Source: Nitratireductor arenosus (GTDB lineage Bacteria; Pseudomonadota; Alphaproteobacteria; Rhizobiales; Rhizobiaceae). Taken from it: a stretch of DNA of 64,000 nt. Under the pieces are notes generated by a model. The model was not told the origin of the DNA. It saw only the letters and a list, made by a program, of their open reading frames with translations, and did no database searches. Of this stretch, positions 1 to 8,518 are shown piece after piece (position 1 is the stretch's first letter; the number at the start of each line of letters is the position of its first letter). The stretch covers positions 1-64,000 of the forward strand of contig NZ_WPHG01000008.1 in NCBI RefSeq assembly GCF_009742725.1, in the 5' to 3' direction. Both the position numbers and the translations under genes were made by a program.

Positions 1-58
1 CCTCCTGCTCCTTCAACACCGCGATGATCTGCTCTTCCGTGAACCGTGAACGCTTCAT
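1..58 (-). CDS. IS3-family transposase OrfA, N-terminal fragment at window edge
   Basis: Reading leftwards from an ATG at 58, the first residues are MKRSRFTEEQIIAVLKEQE. This is the recognisable start of the helix-turn-helix OrfA protein of IS3-family elements (IS407-like branch). OrfA binds the element ends and, fused by frameshifting to OrfB, makes the active transposase. Only 19 codons lie in the window. The rest of the element, including OrfB, should lie to the left. The AT-poor stretch at about 59-124 upstream of the ATG is probably the element's terminal region, because the text changes character after the GTCAGGT at about 119-125; I cannot define the exact inverted repeat. Family assignment is firm, and the intact or broken state is unknown. 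Confidence 0.8.
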   Translation of the reverse strand, partial: MKRSRFTEEQIIAVLKEQE

Positions 59-206
59 CCGTCCGTCTCCTGCAATCGACGGACTCTACCTTCATCTGGA
101 GGAGTTTGCGGGGCTCACGTCAGGTATGATCCCCTCCCAGAGCGCGTTTTCTCAAAAAGAGGTTGACCTTGGCAATAGTGAACCGAGAGCAGGAAAAAAG
201 AGCGCG

Positions 207-578
207 CTATCGATGTGCTGACAGTGCAGGTTTTGGTAAGGAGGTGTCTGCTCGACTACGCCCTCGTCGCTTTTCCCAAAACTGGAAATCTATCGACGAC
301 GTTGTCGCATAGCATTGGATGCTTTTGTCGTACCGGTGCAAACCTCGAGTACAGGCGGTCGATCTCGCTTGATTGTAAGGGCCGGACAGCTTGGCCGCCG
401 AGAGCAGGGAGAAGACGAAAACACCACAAAGGATGCCGTAATGGTGGGCCGACATACGCCGGCGTCGGCCGAAAATAAGCGCAGCCGCCGTGCCGACGAT
501 AAAAGCCGCTAGATATATCCCGTTTTCCACCCCGTTGCTTCCACTTTCCCAATAAGGATATCGTTGTGCTGATGACAT
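207..578 (-). CDS. Hypothetical small membrane protein (doubtful)
   Basis: A 123-codon frame. Its first half has two plausible membrane helices (about residues 20-38 and 48-66), separated by a basic RRRRMSAHH loop, the pattern of a small inner-membrane protein. The second half (about residue 70 onward) is basic and looks non-natural, as if read-through occurred after a lost stop. No Shine-Dalgarno sequence is visible ahead of the ATG at 578. I recognise no family. It lies between an IS3 end and a miniature repeat, so it may be a decayed or truncated gene. The opposite-strand frames here look like shadows. Confidence 0.3.
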   Translation of the reverse strand: MSSAQRYPYWESGSNGVENGIYLAAFIVGTAAALIFGRRRRMSAHHYGILCGVFVFSLLSAAKLSGPYNQARSTACTRGLHRYDKSIQCYATTSSIDFQFWEKRRGRSRADTSLPKPALSAHR

Positions 579-737
579 TGCAAACGGTGGGGTTATCTCC
601 AGAAAAATATGCGGGATTTTTCACAGAAATTTGTAGAAGTTTCTATCTTTACCGGCATTTGTCCGTAATCGTCTCTTCCTCTTTTGGTGGTGACGGTAGG
701 ATGCGGGTCTCTCAAAGCCTGTGCCGAACGTGCTGAC

Positions 738-809
738 TAGCTGGCGCTGTCGTGTTTCCGAATTGGGTGTCGAAGCCTGTTCGGAGAGACCTGATGTGGA
801 CGCCAGCTA
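738..809. repeat. Miniature inverted-repeat element, copy A
   Basis: 72 bp starting TAGCTGGCG (738-746) and ending CGCCAGCTA (801-809), so a perfect 9-base terminal inverted repeat if the flanking TA is counted. A second copy with the same orientation lies at 6366-6438; most internal bases match and copy B has one extra base. TA at both outer edges is what IS630/Tc1-mariner type transposition leaves as a target duplication, so a non-autonomous miniature element (MITE) is the likely identity. No coding capacity. Family name not recognised. Confidence 0.6.
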
Positions 810-836
810 CCCGTCGCGAACATAGCCCGAGAGCAC

Positions 837-1047
837 CTGCGCTACGAAACCGATCTGACGGATCGCGAAGGAAATTTGATCACGCCGATGGGGGCGAGGA
901 CGGGCGACCCTGCGGATGGCCGCTCACGAGATCATGAATGCGATCTTCCATGTCATGCGCGGCGGCTTCCGCCGTGGGACCTCCCGCCCGGAAGCACGGT
1001 GTTCAGCTGGTTCCGCCACGAACGCGCGTTCGAGAAGATCAAGGGTC
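837..1047 (+). pseudogene. Degenerate IS5-family transposase fragment
   Basis: Joining reading frames recovers the typical N-terminal half of an IS5-family DDE transposase. RYETDLTDRE starts at about 841. Then IMNAIFHVMRGG (about 931-965) is in another frame. Then PPGSTVFSWFRHERAFEKI (about 986-1042) corresponds to the family's usual PPWQTVYxxFxRW segment. At least two frameshifts and a large loss of the C-terminal catalytic part make it a dead remnant. It is fused directly to an IS256-type remnant at about 1048. Confidence 0.65.
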
Positions 1048-1212
1048 CCATCATCGTCGTCGGCACCTTCTCCAACAACGATGCAATCGTTCGCTTCGTC
1101 GGCGCTGCTACTCGAATGGAATAACCGATGGGCCGTCCATAGCGCCCTATAGATGACGCTGGAAAACGTCTGCCAACTGAGCGATGATCCCCTTATCAGC
1201 CTGCCCGCAGTG
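1048..1212 (+). pseudogene. IS256-family transposase C-terminal remnant
   Basis: The translation reads IIVVGTFSNNDAIVRFVGA, then after a frameshift LLLEWNNRWAVHSAL, a stop codon at 1150-1152, then MTLENVCQLSDDPLISLPAV. This tracks the well-known C-terminus of IS256-family (Mutator-like) transposases (VVGIFPNDAAIVRLVGA, LLEQNDEWAVQRARYM, then a short tail ending LPA). One frameshift and one in-frame stop prove decay. The last piece is in the same frame as the downstream acyltransferase gene, which creates a false N-terminal extension of that protein from position 1153. Confidence 0.7.
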
Positions 1213-1350
1213 GTGCGCTGTTCAGCCCAACAATGCCGGAAGCGCGGCGATCAATGCCGCCACCTACATCATATGGTGGGACACCATCGATACGGACACT
1301 CGCCGAAAAAGAAAGCCCGCCGAATTGATTTTCATGCCCAACCATGGTTC

Positions 1351-2499
1351 ATGCCGAGAATGACAGCATCGCAGACGTTGCGGCGTCCAGACACGCTCAA
1401 CCCTTACCGGAATAGCTTCAACGCAATCAGGCTATTGGCTGCGATTCAGGTTGTGTACATGCACTCAGTTGCCCATCTGCAACTGACGCCCAATCTTATC
1501 TTCCAGATCGTAGCGCAGTTCCCTGGCGTGCCGATTTTCTTCGCAACCAGTGGTTTTCTCGTCCTCGATAGTTTCATCAGGCGCCCCGAAATCGGCTCCT
1601 TTTGCAAGGCTAGGGCGCTGCGCATCTACCCGGCCCTGGTTGTCAATATTCTCATTTTAGAAATGGTTTTCGCTTGGGCCGGTGGCTACGACCCGATGAA
1701 GCTCGGTTTGGTCAGCGATGCGACTTTCGGGATTGTGTTTCTCACCACGGCTTCACAATACATCGCCAGCCTCGTAGCCGGAGGCTATCCGTATTCGGAT
1801 TTTGGTTTCTTCAAGACGTACCCGAGCGGTGTACTATGGACGCTCACAGTTGAATTGAGCTTCTACGTAAGCATTCCGATATTCGGTCAGATTGCCCACC
1901 GAAAAGGTTTGGCGACTGTCGCTTATGCTATATTGGCCATGCTCTCAATCGGGCTGCTTATTTCCATCAGAGGCCTAGTAAGCACACCGGTAAATGTGAC
2001 ACTTCTGACTTTTCTCCCGTATTTTTGGATGTTTGCAGCCGGCATGATTTTCCGGCTTTGGGTGCTGGACATTCCGCCACCCGCCCGCAATCTTGTGATC
2101 GTGGTGGCCGGGCTTGCTTTGGCGGTTTTGACGATTGTCTACGATGCCAGTTGGTTAGACTGGAAATTCGAGCCAGAGGCTAACGATATTATCAGGACGG
2201 CATTGGTGTGTATCCTGACTGTTTTCGTCGGGGCATCGCCGTTGCTGCGGTCTGCGCTGTTAGTGAAATACGACGTTTCCTATGGCGTCTATCTCTGGCA
2301 CATGCTCGCCGTCAGCACATTCGTTGGGCTCGGCTGGACGGGCACATATTTGATGTTCCCGCTCGTAGTTCTGCTCGCCATCGTGGCGGGGTTGGCGTCA
2401 TGGATATGGATAGAGCAGCCGGCAATGCGTCTTAAGAATTCCAGAACGGGCGGTGCAGCAATTGCCGAATTTCCCTCGTCCGGAAATTTGACTGAATGA
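1351..2499 (+). CDS. Acyltransferase family 3 membrane protein (OafA/WecH-like)
   Basis: 382 residues. Transfers acyl groups such as acetyl onto surface polysaccharide sugars, in the inner membrane. The protein has about ten membrane helices. An N-terminal NSFNAIRLLAAIQVVYMHS block holds the conserved Arg and His. Also present are a PGVPIFFATSGF segment, an LWTLTVELSFYV segment and a C-terminal YGVYLWHM helix, all hallmarks of Acyl_transf_3. The frame is open back to 1153, but the first 66 codons derive from an IS256 remnant, so I choose ATG 1351 (or 1360). No convincing ribosome site is visible. It overlaps the next gene by 4 bases (ATGA). Codon use is more AT-rich than in genes after 16.7 kb, suggesting transfer. 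Confidence 0.85.
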   Translation: MPRMTASQTLRRPDTLNPYRNSFNAIRLLAAIQVVYMHSVAHLQLTPNLIFQIVAQFPGVPIFFATSGFLVLDSFIRRPEIGSFCKARALRIYPALVVNILILEMVFAWAGGYDPMKLGLVSDATFGIVFLTTASQYIASLVAGGYPYSDFGFFKTYPSGVLWTLTVELSFYVSIPIFGQIAHRKGLATVAYAILAMLSIGLLISIRGLVSTPVNVTLLTFLPYFWMFAAGMIFRLWVLDIPPPARNLVIVVAGLALAVLTIVYDASWLDWKFEPEANDIIRTALVCILTVFVGASPLLRSALLVKYDVSYGVYLWHMLAVSTFVGLGWTGTYLMFPLVVLLAIVAGLASWIWIEQPAMRLKNSRTGGAAIAEFPSSGNLTE

Positions 2500-3098
2500 G
2501 ATCGCTAGCAACATATTTCGGAATCGGGGCGGTTATTCTCTCTGCCAGCAGCGCATTCTTCCTCCTCGGGCACCGTGTGGTGCCTGGAAGTGGTTTCAGT
2601 GGCTATGTCACCAATCCGGATTTCAGTCCACTCTCAGAGAATGAAGCGGTCAGTTTCTACAGAGACGAAGAAGACGTTCCAGTTGTCGCCATCCAGGGGC
2701 CGCTGATTGTCTTTTCACCCACAATTAAAGTCGACACTACAGCCTCGTACCAATACTCCGTCGAAGTGCGCGTTCATCCGAAACCAGATGGGTCGCCCCA
2801 GGAGGCTAAGATATTTGCTGGCCTCGCTACTCTCGATCAACGCGGAGATATGTTGACGTCCGGCCCGGGCACTTATCGCTATGCCGCATCTCAAGGGACT
2901 GACATCAATTCCGAGAATGGTTGGGTGCTTCTTGAGGGGATTATTTCGGGTGAAGGAGACGACAACCACAACCAGTTTCGCCCTGGCACGGCCTCAGTAA
3001 GAAAGGTCGTCGTGGTCAATTTAGGCGGAGACAACACAGTTCAGACAGAAATCCGCGACATCAAATTAGTGCCTGATATCAGCGACGGCCCCACCTAG
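2496..3098 (+). CDS. Exported hypothetical protein, translationally coupled to acyltransferase
   Basis: 200 residues. Residues 1-25 form a hydrophobic signal or anchor, followed by a beta-rich domain with no cysteine. Alternating hydrophobic strands (for example VVAIQGPLIVFSP and VRKVVVVNLGG) and a terminal TEIRDIKLVPD strand suggest a jelly-roll carbohydrate-binding-like sandwich; this is inference from strand pattern only. The start codon overlaps the acyltransferase stop (ATGA), so the two are probably co-translated and may act on the same surface glycan. The 3' end converges on the sulfatase-like gene with 5 bp between stops. I do not recognise a named family. Confidence 0.7.
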   Translation: MRSLATYFGIGAVILSASSAFFLLGHRVVPGSGFSGYVTNPDFSPLSENEAVSFYRDEEDVPVVAIQGPLIVFSPTIKVDTTASYQYSVEVRVHPKPDGSPQEAKIFAGLATLDQRGDMLTSGPGTYRYAASQGTDINSENGWVLLEGIISGEGDDNHNQFRPGTASVRKVVVVNLGGDNTVQTEIRDIKLVPDISDGPT

Positions 3099-3103
3099 CC
3101 GCG

Positions 3104-4663
3104 TCAAAAGTCTGGCATTTGCCGAAGAACAGTTTTCGCGGCGGCTTTCGAATCAATTACAACCGTCATGTCCTCGCGTCCCAGTTCGCGAGTTGACTTT
3201 CCACTGAAATACTCGGCGGTGAGTCGCTGCGAAGAAACCTTACGTAAATCGTATCCTGGAGCGATTCCAGGCCCTTTAATCGCATACAGAGTAGAGTAGT
3301 TGTCTACCATATCCTTGTCCGACACATTCTCTGTGTATTTCCCGGCCGAGATTCTGGAGCCGTGATCGCCATGGAATACCAGAATGGCCTCTTCTAGGCC
3401 AGGCGCCGACTTGACCCGCTCAAGGAACCGACCAAGCCTACTGATCATGCACTGGACTTGGGCGAAATAGTCCTTGTAATACGCCGCACGCGCCCGCTCC
3501 CGGCTTGCACCTGACAATTTACGCATTTCAAAAAGGTAGTAGGGCGACTCTCGCCTGAGGTTTTGACGGCAATTTGCATCGCTAACGAATGGCGCATGTG
3601 GGAAAAGGATGTGTCCGAAAACAGCGCTCGTCACCGATCCAGATACGATATCATCTCCGATCTTCTGCATCCAAGAAGGGAACGCATGGGCATCGAAATT
3701 CTTCGGAACGACATAGCTGGATGTTCTCTTCAGATAACCGACATAACCTTCGATAATTGCGCTGCCCTCGAAGCGTTGTCTCATGACCTCATAAATTCCC
3801 GCAGACATGATCCCCGGATGATTAATATATCTGCTCACTGGGTTGAATGACGGAAGAACCTCACATCGATCGACTTGCTCACTGCAAAAGTCGAGATGCT
3901 CAGTCTGATAAACTGTGACGCGATGACCGTCCTCAACGAACTTGTCGAACAGCCGATGGGGATCCGTCAAGTTGGGCACTCTGTTGCCGGTCCACTCGAA
4001 TGCAAGTGAGGCTGGAATCGAATCTGCTGTTTTGAAGAACCGGCTAAACACCTTCCCGTAAAGCCGAAATCCATGACTCTCGAATAGATCGCGTAGGGCA
4101 GCATAGGCTTCCTCGCCCCCCGGAATGCTTCGATCGATCCCTTCGGGTCCGATCATTTCGTCAAGCACGAAATAAAGCACGGGGGCGGGGTATTCAGCGG
4201 AGCCGATCTCAGTCGTCGGGCTTGGTCTTCCGGAGGCGACTGGAATTACCACGGTAGACAACAGGAACGCAGCTGCGCTCATGAACATAATGGTTGGCAG
4301 CGTGTTGCGGAGAGGCCATATCGCCCACGCGACGGGCAGCATAGCCATGACGAACGCTACGTAGGTCAGCACGGGACTGCCATATTCATGCAGCCACGTC
4401 GAAGCATTCGCAGCGATATCGAGCAAGATCAAAAACGCACTGGCAGCGACGGCAGTAAAGATCAAGGACCAAACAAACCCTGATCGGTACACCAGCGCCA
4501 AAATAAGCCCAATTCCGAGGCCAGCCGCTGCAACTCCGCCAACAAAACGCAAGGCCGGCCCACTGAAAATAGGGATCGAGAGGTCAAGGAAGGCGGCTAT
4601 CACCGGAGCCGCAAACGCGAGCGCCGGAGCTAACATAAGGAAGACCCGTTCTTTCGTCATCAA
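3104..4663 (-). CDS. Membrane-anchored sulfatase / phosphoglycerol transferase-like protein
   Basis: 519 residues. Five hydrophobic helices in residues 5-145 are followed by an extracytoplasmic alkaline-phosphatase-superfamily domain. Visible landmarks are VLYFVLDEMIG (metal Asp/Glu near residue 167), FKTADSIPASL (Thr or Ser nucleophile region), HILFPHAPF, and LVFHGDHGSRI near residue 430, the DHG metal-binding signature. Relatives include LtaS-like and OpgB-like transferases that move phosphoglycerol or phosphoethanolamine onto glycans, and true sulfatases; which chemistry applies cannot be told from sequence. It is last in a three-gene operon and its ATG overlaps the methyltransferase stop by 4 bases. 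Confidence 0.8.
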   Translation of the reverse strand: MMTKERVFLMLAPALAFAAPVIAAFLDLSIPIFSGPALRFVGGVAAAGLGIGLILALVYRSGFVWSLIFTAVAASAFLILLDIAANASTWLHEYGSPVLTYVAFVMAMLPVAWAIWPLRNTLPTIMFMSAAAFLLSTVVIPVASGRPSPTTEIGSAEYPAPVLYFVLDEMIGPEGIDRSIPGGEEAYAALRDLFESHGFRLYGKVFSRFFKTADSIPASLAFEWTGNRVPNLTDPHRLFDKFVEDGHRVTVYQTEHLDFCSEQVDRCEVLPSFNPVSRYINHPGIMSAGIYEVMRQRFEGSAIIEGYVGYLKRTSSYVVPKNFDAHAFPSWMQKIGDDIVSGSVTSAVFGHILFPHAPFVSDANCRQNLRRESPYYLFEMRKLSGASRERARAAYYKDYFAQVQCMISRLGRFLERVKSAPGLEEAILVFHGDHGSRISAGKYTENVSDKDMVDNYSTLYAIKGPGIAPGYDLRKVSSQRLTAEYFSGKSTRELGREDMTVVIDSKAAAKTVLRQMPDF

Positions 4664-6039
4664 TGTCGCTGAAAGAGATAGAGTGTCCGGCCAGATCGTG
4701 ACACAGTCTGCGTCTCGACAATCTCCGCACGGCGCAGCAGTTCAGCCCGGAATGTGTCCTCGGAATATTCCCCAAAAATGTCCTCGCGAAGTTCCAACAT
4801 CTTCTGGATCGTCGGATCGTCTTTGTGAACGAATTCGATAACGCCAAACGGCGCGATTGAGACGAGCCAGTCCACAACCTCGGACAACGGGATGTTACGT
4901 GCAATCGCTAGGTGATGTTCAAAAGCGAGCGCCAGAACAAAGTCAGCTTGGGCGCGTGACGCAAAACCACTTCGCTCCAATTGCCTCCAGCCCTGGTCAG
5001 GTACCGGATTTGCCGCATCAAGGAATAGCGGTGTGAATGGCGTACCATTCTTTGCAGCGTTCAAAAAAGCTCGGTCAAGCGCCTGCTGATCGTAGTCGAA
5101 GCCGATTGCTCTTTTAGCACCTCCATCCAGGGCGGACCGGGAATAATCTCCAGTGTTGCAACCAAGGTCAATTACAGTACCCACACTATAACGAGCTACG
5201 GCATTGCGAACAAACTGTCGTTTCTGCGCCTTCTCTTCATCATCATAGGTGTTGTTCTCGGCATATGATGCCCAAGTCGTGGTGTCGCGGTCGGCTGGGG
5301 ACAGGCGCGCAATCCACGCTCTCATCTGTCCGAGTATCGCCAGATAGGACCTCTTGGCAAGCTTCTTGCTTCGAACTCTGTCGGCTGTGGTCGCATCCTT
5401 TTGGGTTCTGGATTGCAACCTGTCCTGTAGCACGACATGCGTCAGAACGTTCCAAGTAGATTTGTGACGCAGCGACAATAGCCGGTTTAATGCACTGGTA
5501 GGGATGCCCTCAAGCGAGCCTCGATACCATTCATTATGCGCGACACCACGACAAGATCGAAGCAAGAGTGGATTGAGAAATTGCTCGCAAAACTGTCGGT
5601 GCCCTGTCCAATACTCTCCTTCCGTATACGGTCTGAATGACAGATGGTCGATGAAAATTGGCTGCGCCCCGATGAACTGGACATTGTAGGCGCTGGCATC
5701 GGACAGTGTGACATCATGCTTCAGAGCGTCGATTTGCAAATCGAGATGGAACAGCGCGGCCGACTTCAACGCCTCGAAAGGCCATTCATACGGGTAAGAG
5801 ATGAAAGGAAGGTGCGGATGGCGAAGTGTGTGCCCTCGATCATCCGGCGCATCGTCTACCTCCTCGAACGCAACTAAGCGACCTTCATCAACGAAGCGCG
5901 CCAAGACCGGCCGGATCGTCTGAAACTCCGGCCAAACATCGTTGCTGACTGTACGAAAGATATCGGATCCCGCTACATAAATGTGGCCCCTCGGGTCCCG
6001 GTATGAACCGGGATGGCGCAAGAACCCATGCATCGTCAT
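4660..6039 (-). CDS. SAM-dependent methyltransferase (NoeA-like)
   Basis: 459 residues from the chosen start. A long N-terminal part carries the segment AYNVQFIGAQPIFIDHLSF, typical of proteins related to the nodulation factor NoeA and of methyltransferases in exopolysaccharide loci. The C-terminal half has a Rossmann methyltransferase fold with GTVIDLGCNTGDYS as the SAM-binding loop and an acidic IGFDYD strand end. The frame stays open to 6267, but that upstream part overlaps a convincing gene in another frame, so ATG 6039 is taken; it overlaps the previous stop (ATGA). Likely role: methylating a surface-glycan or lipid-linked sugar in the cytoplasm. The acceptor is unknown. Confidence 0.8.
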   Translation of the reverse strand: MTMHGFLRHPGSYRDPRGHIYVAGSDIFRTVSNDVWPEFQTIRPVLARFVDEGRLVAFEEVDDAPDDRGHTLRHPHLPFISYPYEWPFEALKSAALFHLDLQIDALKHDVTLSDASAYNVQFIGAQPIFIDHLSFRPYTEGEYWTGHRQFCEQFLNPLLLRSCRGVAHNEWYRGSLEGIPTSALNRLLSLRHKSTWNVLTHVVLQDRLQSRTQKDATTADRVRSKKLAKRSYLAILGQMRAWIARLSPADRDTTTWASYAENNTYDDEEKAQKRQFVRNAVARYSVGTVIDLGCNTGDYSRSALDGGAKRAIGFDYDQQALDRAFLNAAKNGTPFTPLFLDAANPVPDQGWRQLERSGFASRAQADFVLALAFEHHLAIARNIPLSEVVDWLVSIAPFGVIEFVHKDDPTIQKMLELREDIFGEYSEDTFRAELLRRAEIVETQTVSRSGRTLYLFQRH

Positions 6040-6254
6040 TTGCCAAGATCGTCTTTCGTCTGATCCTCGGCCTTGCGTGAGAAATAACTCTTGACCTTCG
6101 CCCAATAGAGCGAACCGGCTGCCATGGTGGCGGCCACGCCAGCGATGAGCCCCTGAAGTAGCATGCTGCCGGTACCAGGATCGAGATAGGCATATGCAGG
6201 CGTGATCGAGGCCACCATGGCTGCGCCGGTAAATAGGGCTGTGGCTTTGCGCAT
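6036..6254 (-). CDS. Small YLDPGTGS-type membrane protein of polysaccharide loci
   Basis: 72 residues. A signal-like helix (residues 1-20) ending ITPAYA is followed directly by YLDPGTGSMLLQ, a second helix, then a basic tail (KVKSYFSRKAEDQ). Short proteins with this YLDPGTGS start recur in bacterial exopolysaccharide gene clusters; function unknown. Earlier in-frame ATGs exist at 6293 and 6281, but ATG 6254 has a GGGAG six bases upstream and begins the hydrophobic signal, so it is chosen. It is the first gene of a three-gene operon with ATGA overlaps throughout, which makes stoichiometric coupling with the methyltransferase likely. Confidence 0.75.
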   Translation of the reverse strand: MRKATALFTGAAMVASITPAYAYLDPGTGSMLLQGLIAGVAATMAAGSLYWAKVKSYFSRKAEDQTKDDLGK

Positions 6255-6365
6255 GTTGATCTCCCATTTGGAAAAGTGCATTTCAAGAGCCAATTAAATG
6301 TCACAAAACTGCAATATTCGCAATGTTGCTTTTCATATCCGAGAGCCCGTCTCGAAAGGGTTGAG

Positions 6366-6438
6366 TAGCTGGCGCGGTCGTGTTTCCGAATGGGAATGTC
6401 GAAGTCTTTGCGGGGCAACCTGATCTGGACGCCAGCTA
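6366..6438. repeat. Miniature inverted-repeat element, copy B
   Basis: 73 bp, TAGCTGGCG (6366-6374) to CGCCAGCTA (6430-6438), in direct orientation to copy A at 738-809. It lies between the 5' end of the YLDPGTGS operon and the 3' end of the GT-C gene. Together the copies bracket a 5.6 kb block. One extra internal base and scattered substitutions separate the copies. Confidence 0.6.
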
Positions 6439-6473
6439 CCCGTGACGGTCGATGTGCCCCCGTTGAAACGCAC

Positions 6474-8513
6474 CTACAGCTTGGCGCAGATCGCGGGATC
6501 CGGCGAAAGCCGATGTGCGTCGATCCGCTCGATACCCGGCGCGGAGAGCGGACGCAGAGAAACGGTGTCGGTGACGGCAAGCTTGAAGATCATATCGGCA
6601 CCCGTCCTCGCACCGACGCCGAGCGAAGCAAGTTGCCCGGGCTCATCCGCCGGCGCCGCGCCGACGATCATTGGCGGACGTGGATCGATGCCGACCGGAC
6701 GGGCGGCAACAAGATAGCATCCAGGCGCGACGATGCGGGGAAAAGCCCATTCGTCACCGTTTCGCGCAAGGGCGAATGACAGATCGGCCTCAAGCGCAAT
6801 GTCCTCGTTCCAGGTTATGTGACGCAACCGCAGTGGCACGTTAGTATCGCTGGGTCGCCGATAAAGCAGCGTGTCTTCTCCATAAGGGCGCGCGTGGATG
6901 ATCGTCCCCAGTTGAAGCGGCTTAATGGCTGACAAGAAGCGATCAGTCTTGAGTTCCTGCGCTGTCGCGGTCCCTTCGGCGACGGGGAGGTTTTTCAGGA
7001 ACCAGTCGAGTGAAACCACGTCGACAGCGACGCCATCGACGGAGCCCGTGTTGGTGCCGGACAGGATTTCCAGGTAGGAATGTTCCTGCGGAAATGCTGC
7101 CATCCAGGCAACGGTGTCGGTGTAGATTCGCGGTGATGGCTGCGAGGCGTGCCGGATCGGGCCGAAGGCCTTTTCACCCTCCTCGCGCAAAAAAGCGAAT
7201 TTGCGGTCGAGTGTAAACGCATTCCACAACCTGGCCGTCGCCACGTCCGCCGCATGCGGTATCGAGGTCAGGAAACTGCTCGCTGCCGTCAGCGCGAGGG
7301 CGCCAAACAGCGTCCTGCGCCAGATGTCCGGGCCGTTGACAATTATCGCCGGTGGCATGGCGGAGGCGAGCAGGCACCCCACTGCGATATAGACGCCGTA
7401 GTTCGTGCTCGGTGAATAAAGCACCTTGACCGCGACAAGCCCGAAAAGCGTTGACAACCCGACAAGCCCAGGCAGGCCGTCGGCACGCAGCAAACGTCGC
7501 CGGGACTTGAAAGCGGCGGCGAGCAAGATAGCGACGATGATGAACGGGCTGATCTTGGCGCCGAGCGCCAACACCTTGATCTCGTTTCGCCAGGCAAAGG
7601 TGGTCTCAGCGATCGCGGTGATCTCAACTGCCGCGGAACGGCCCAGTAAAAACAAGAAGCTCGGCGTGATGGCCGCGTAAAGGTCGGTAAAGGTGTTGTT
7701 CCGCTGTTCGACGAAGCCCGCCATCGCTACCAGATAGTTGGCGTAGCCGCCGTTCACGTAGGCGAGCGGAGCAACCGAAGCGACAACGAATGGAAGTCCG
7801 CCCGCGAGAACACAGGCAAGTCGGCCGATCCTATTCAAGCCGTCACGCGGTGCCCAATAGGCGTGGCCTAGGAAGATGTTAACGGCGAGCGGCAGCCCGA
7901 AGCCGAGCGGGAGCGGGTGCGCGCCGGCGGCCAGCGCACACGAGGCGGAGGCCAAACCCCAAACCAATGTCCCGCGCCATGGCCGTGGCGTCGCGCCCGC
8001 ATTGTGGGCGCGGTTCAACAGGAGGAATGGCAGGGCGACACTGGCGACGCCGAAAAAGACGGTTTCTTGCTCGAACCGCACGCTGCGCGAGAGATGGAAT
8101 ATGGTGGGGCTCGCAGTGAATACGGCCGCGATGGCGAGCGCAATCTGCCGCGAGCCGGAATGACGCAACGCCAACACGACCGTCATCATCGCCGTTCCCA
8201 GCATCAACAGCGCCGAAAACCAGCGCGACAGTCCGGCTGAGAACCCGACCAGTTCGTGAAACAGCGCGCGCGGCGCGAAGGAGAGCAGGAACGGATAGGC
8301 CCTGACGCCTCCAGCGTTGTAGGTGTCTGAATAGATGAGCGGATAGCGCCAGTCGCCGAGTTCGACGAACCGGAACGGGATGTTGAGAAGGCTCGTTTCG
8401 TCTGCTCCGGCTAGCGGGACAACATTGAGCGCGTGCAGATGAAAAATGTACCAAGTGACTGCAATTGCAATGATCGTCAGTCGCTGTTGTTGTGGCGAAA
8501 GCGGAATGATCAT
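6474..8513 (-). CDS. GT-C-type membrane glycosyltransferase (PMT/ArnT-like)
   Basis: 679 residues with roughly ten to twelve membrane helices in the first 430 residues, then a long periplasmic C-terminal domain. The first outer loop contains GADETSLLN, with the acidic pair that binds metal or the lipid-phosphate donor in GT-C enzymes. Such enzymes take a sugar from a polyprenyl-phosphate donor in the periplasm and attach it to a glycan, lipid or protein. It is the last gene of a seven-gene operon, 5 bp after the heparinase-like gene. With the GT2 and SMR-type genes of the same operon it fits a GtrA/GtrB/GtrC-style three-part system. Donor and acceptor are unknown. Confidence 0.75.
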   Translation of the reverse strand: MIIPLSPQQQRLTIIAIAVTWYIFHLHALNVVPLAGADETSLLNIPFRFVELGDWRYPLIYSDTYNAGGVRAYPFLLSFAPRALFHELVGFSAGLSRWFSALLMLGTAMMTVVLALRHSGSRQIALAIAAVFTASPTIFHLSRSVRFEQETVFFGVASVALPFLLLNRAHNAGATPRPWRGTLVWGLASASCALAAGAHPLPLGFGLPLAVNIFLGHAYWAPRDGLNRIGRLACVLAGGLPFVVASVAPLAYVNGGYANYLVAMAGFVEQRNNTFTDLYAAITPSFLFLLGRSAAVEITAIAETTFAWRNEIKVLALGAKISPFIIVAILLAAAFKSRRRLLRADGLPGLVGLSTLFGLVAVKVLYSPSTNYGVYIAVGCLLASAMPPAIIVNGPDIWRRTLFGALALTAASSFLTSIPHAADVATARLWNAFTLDRKFAFLREEGEKAFGPIRHASQPSPRIYTDTVAWMAAFPQEHSYLEILSGTNTGSVDGVAVDVVSLDWFLKNLPVAEGTATAQELKTDRFLSAIKPLQLGTIIHARPYGEDTLLYRRPSDTNVPLRLRHITWNEDIALEADLSFALARNGDEWAFPRIVAPGCYLVAARPVGIDPRPPMIVGAAPADEPGQLASLGVGARTGADMIFKLAVTDTVSLRPLSAPGIERIDAHRLSPDPAICAKL

Positions 8514-8518
8514 TGTCG

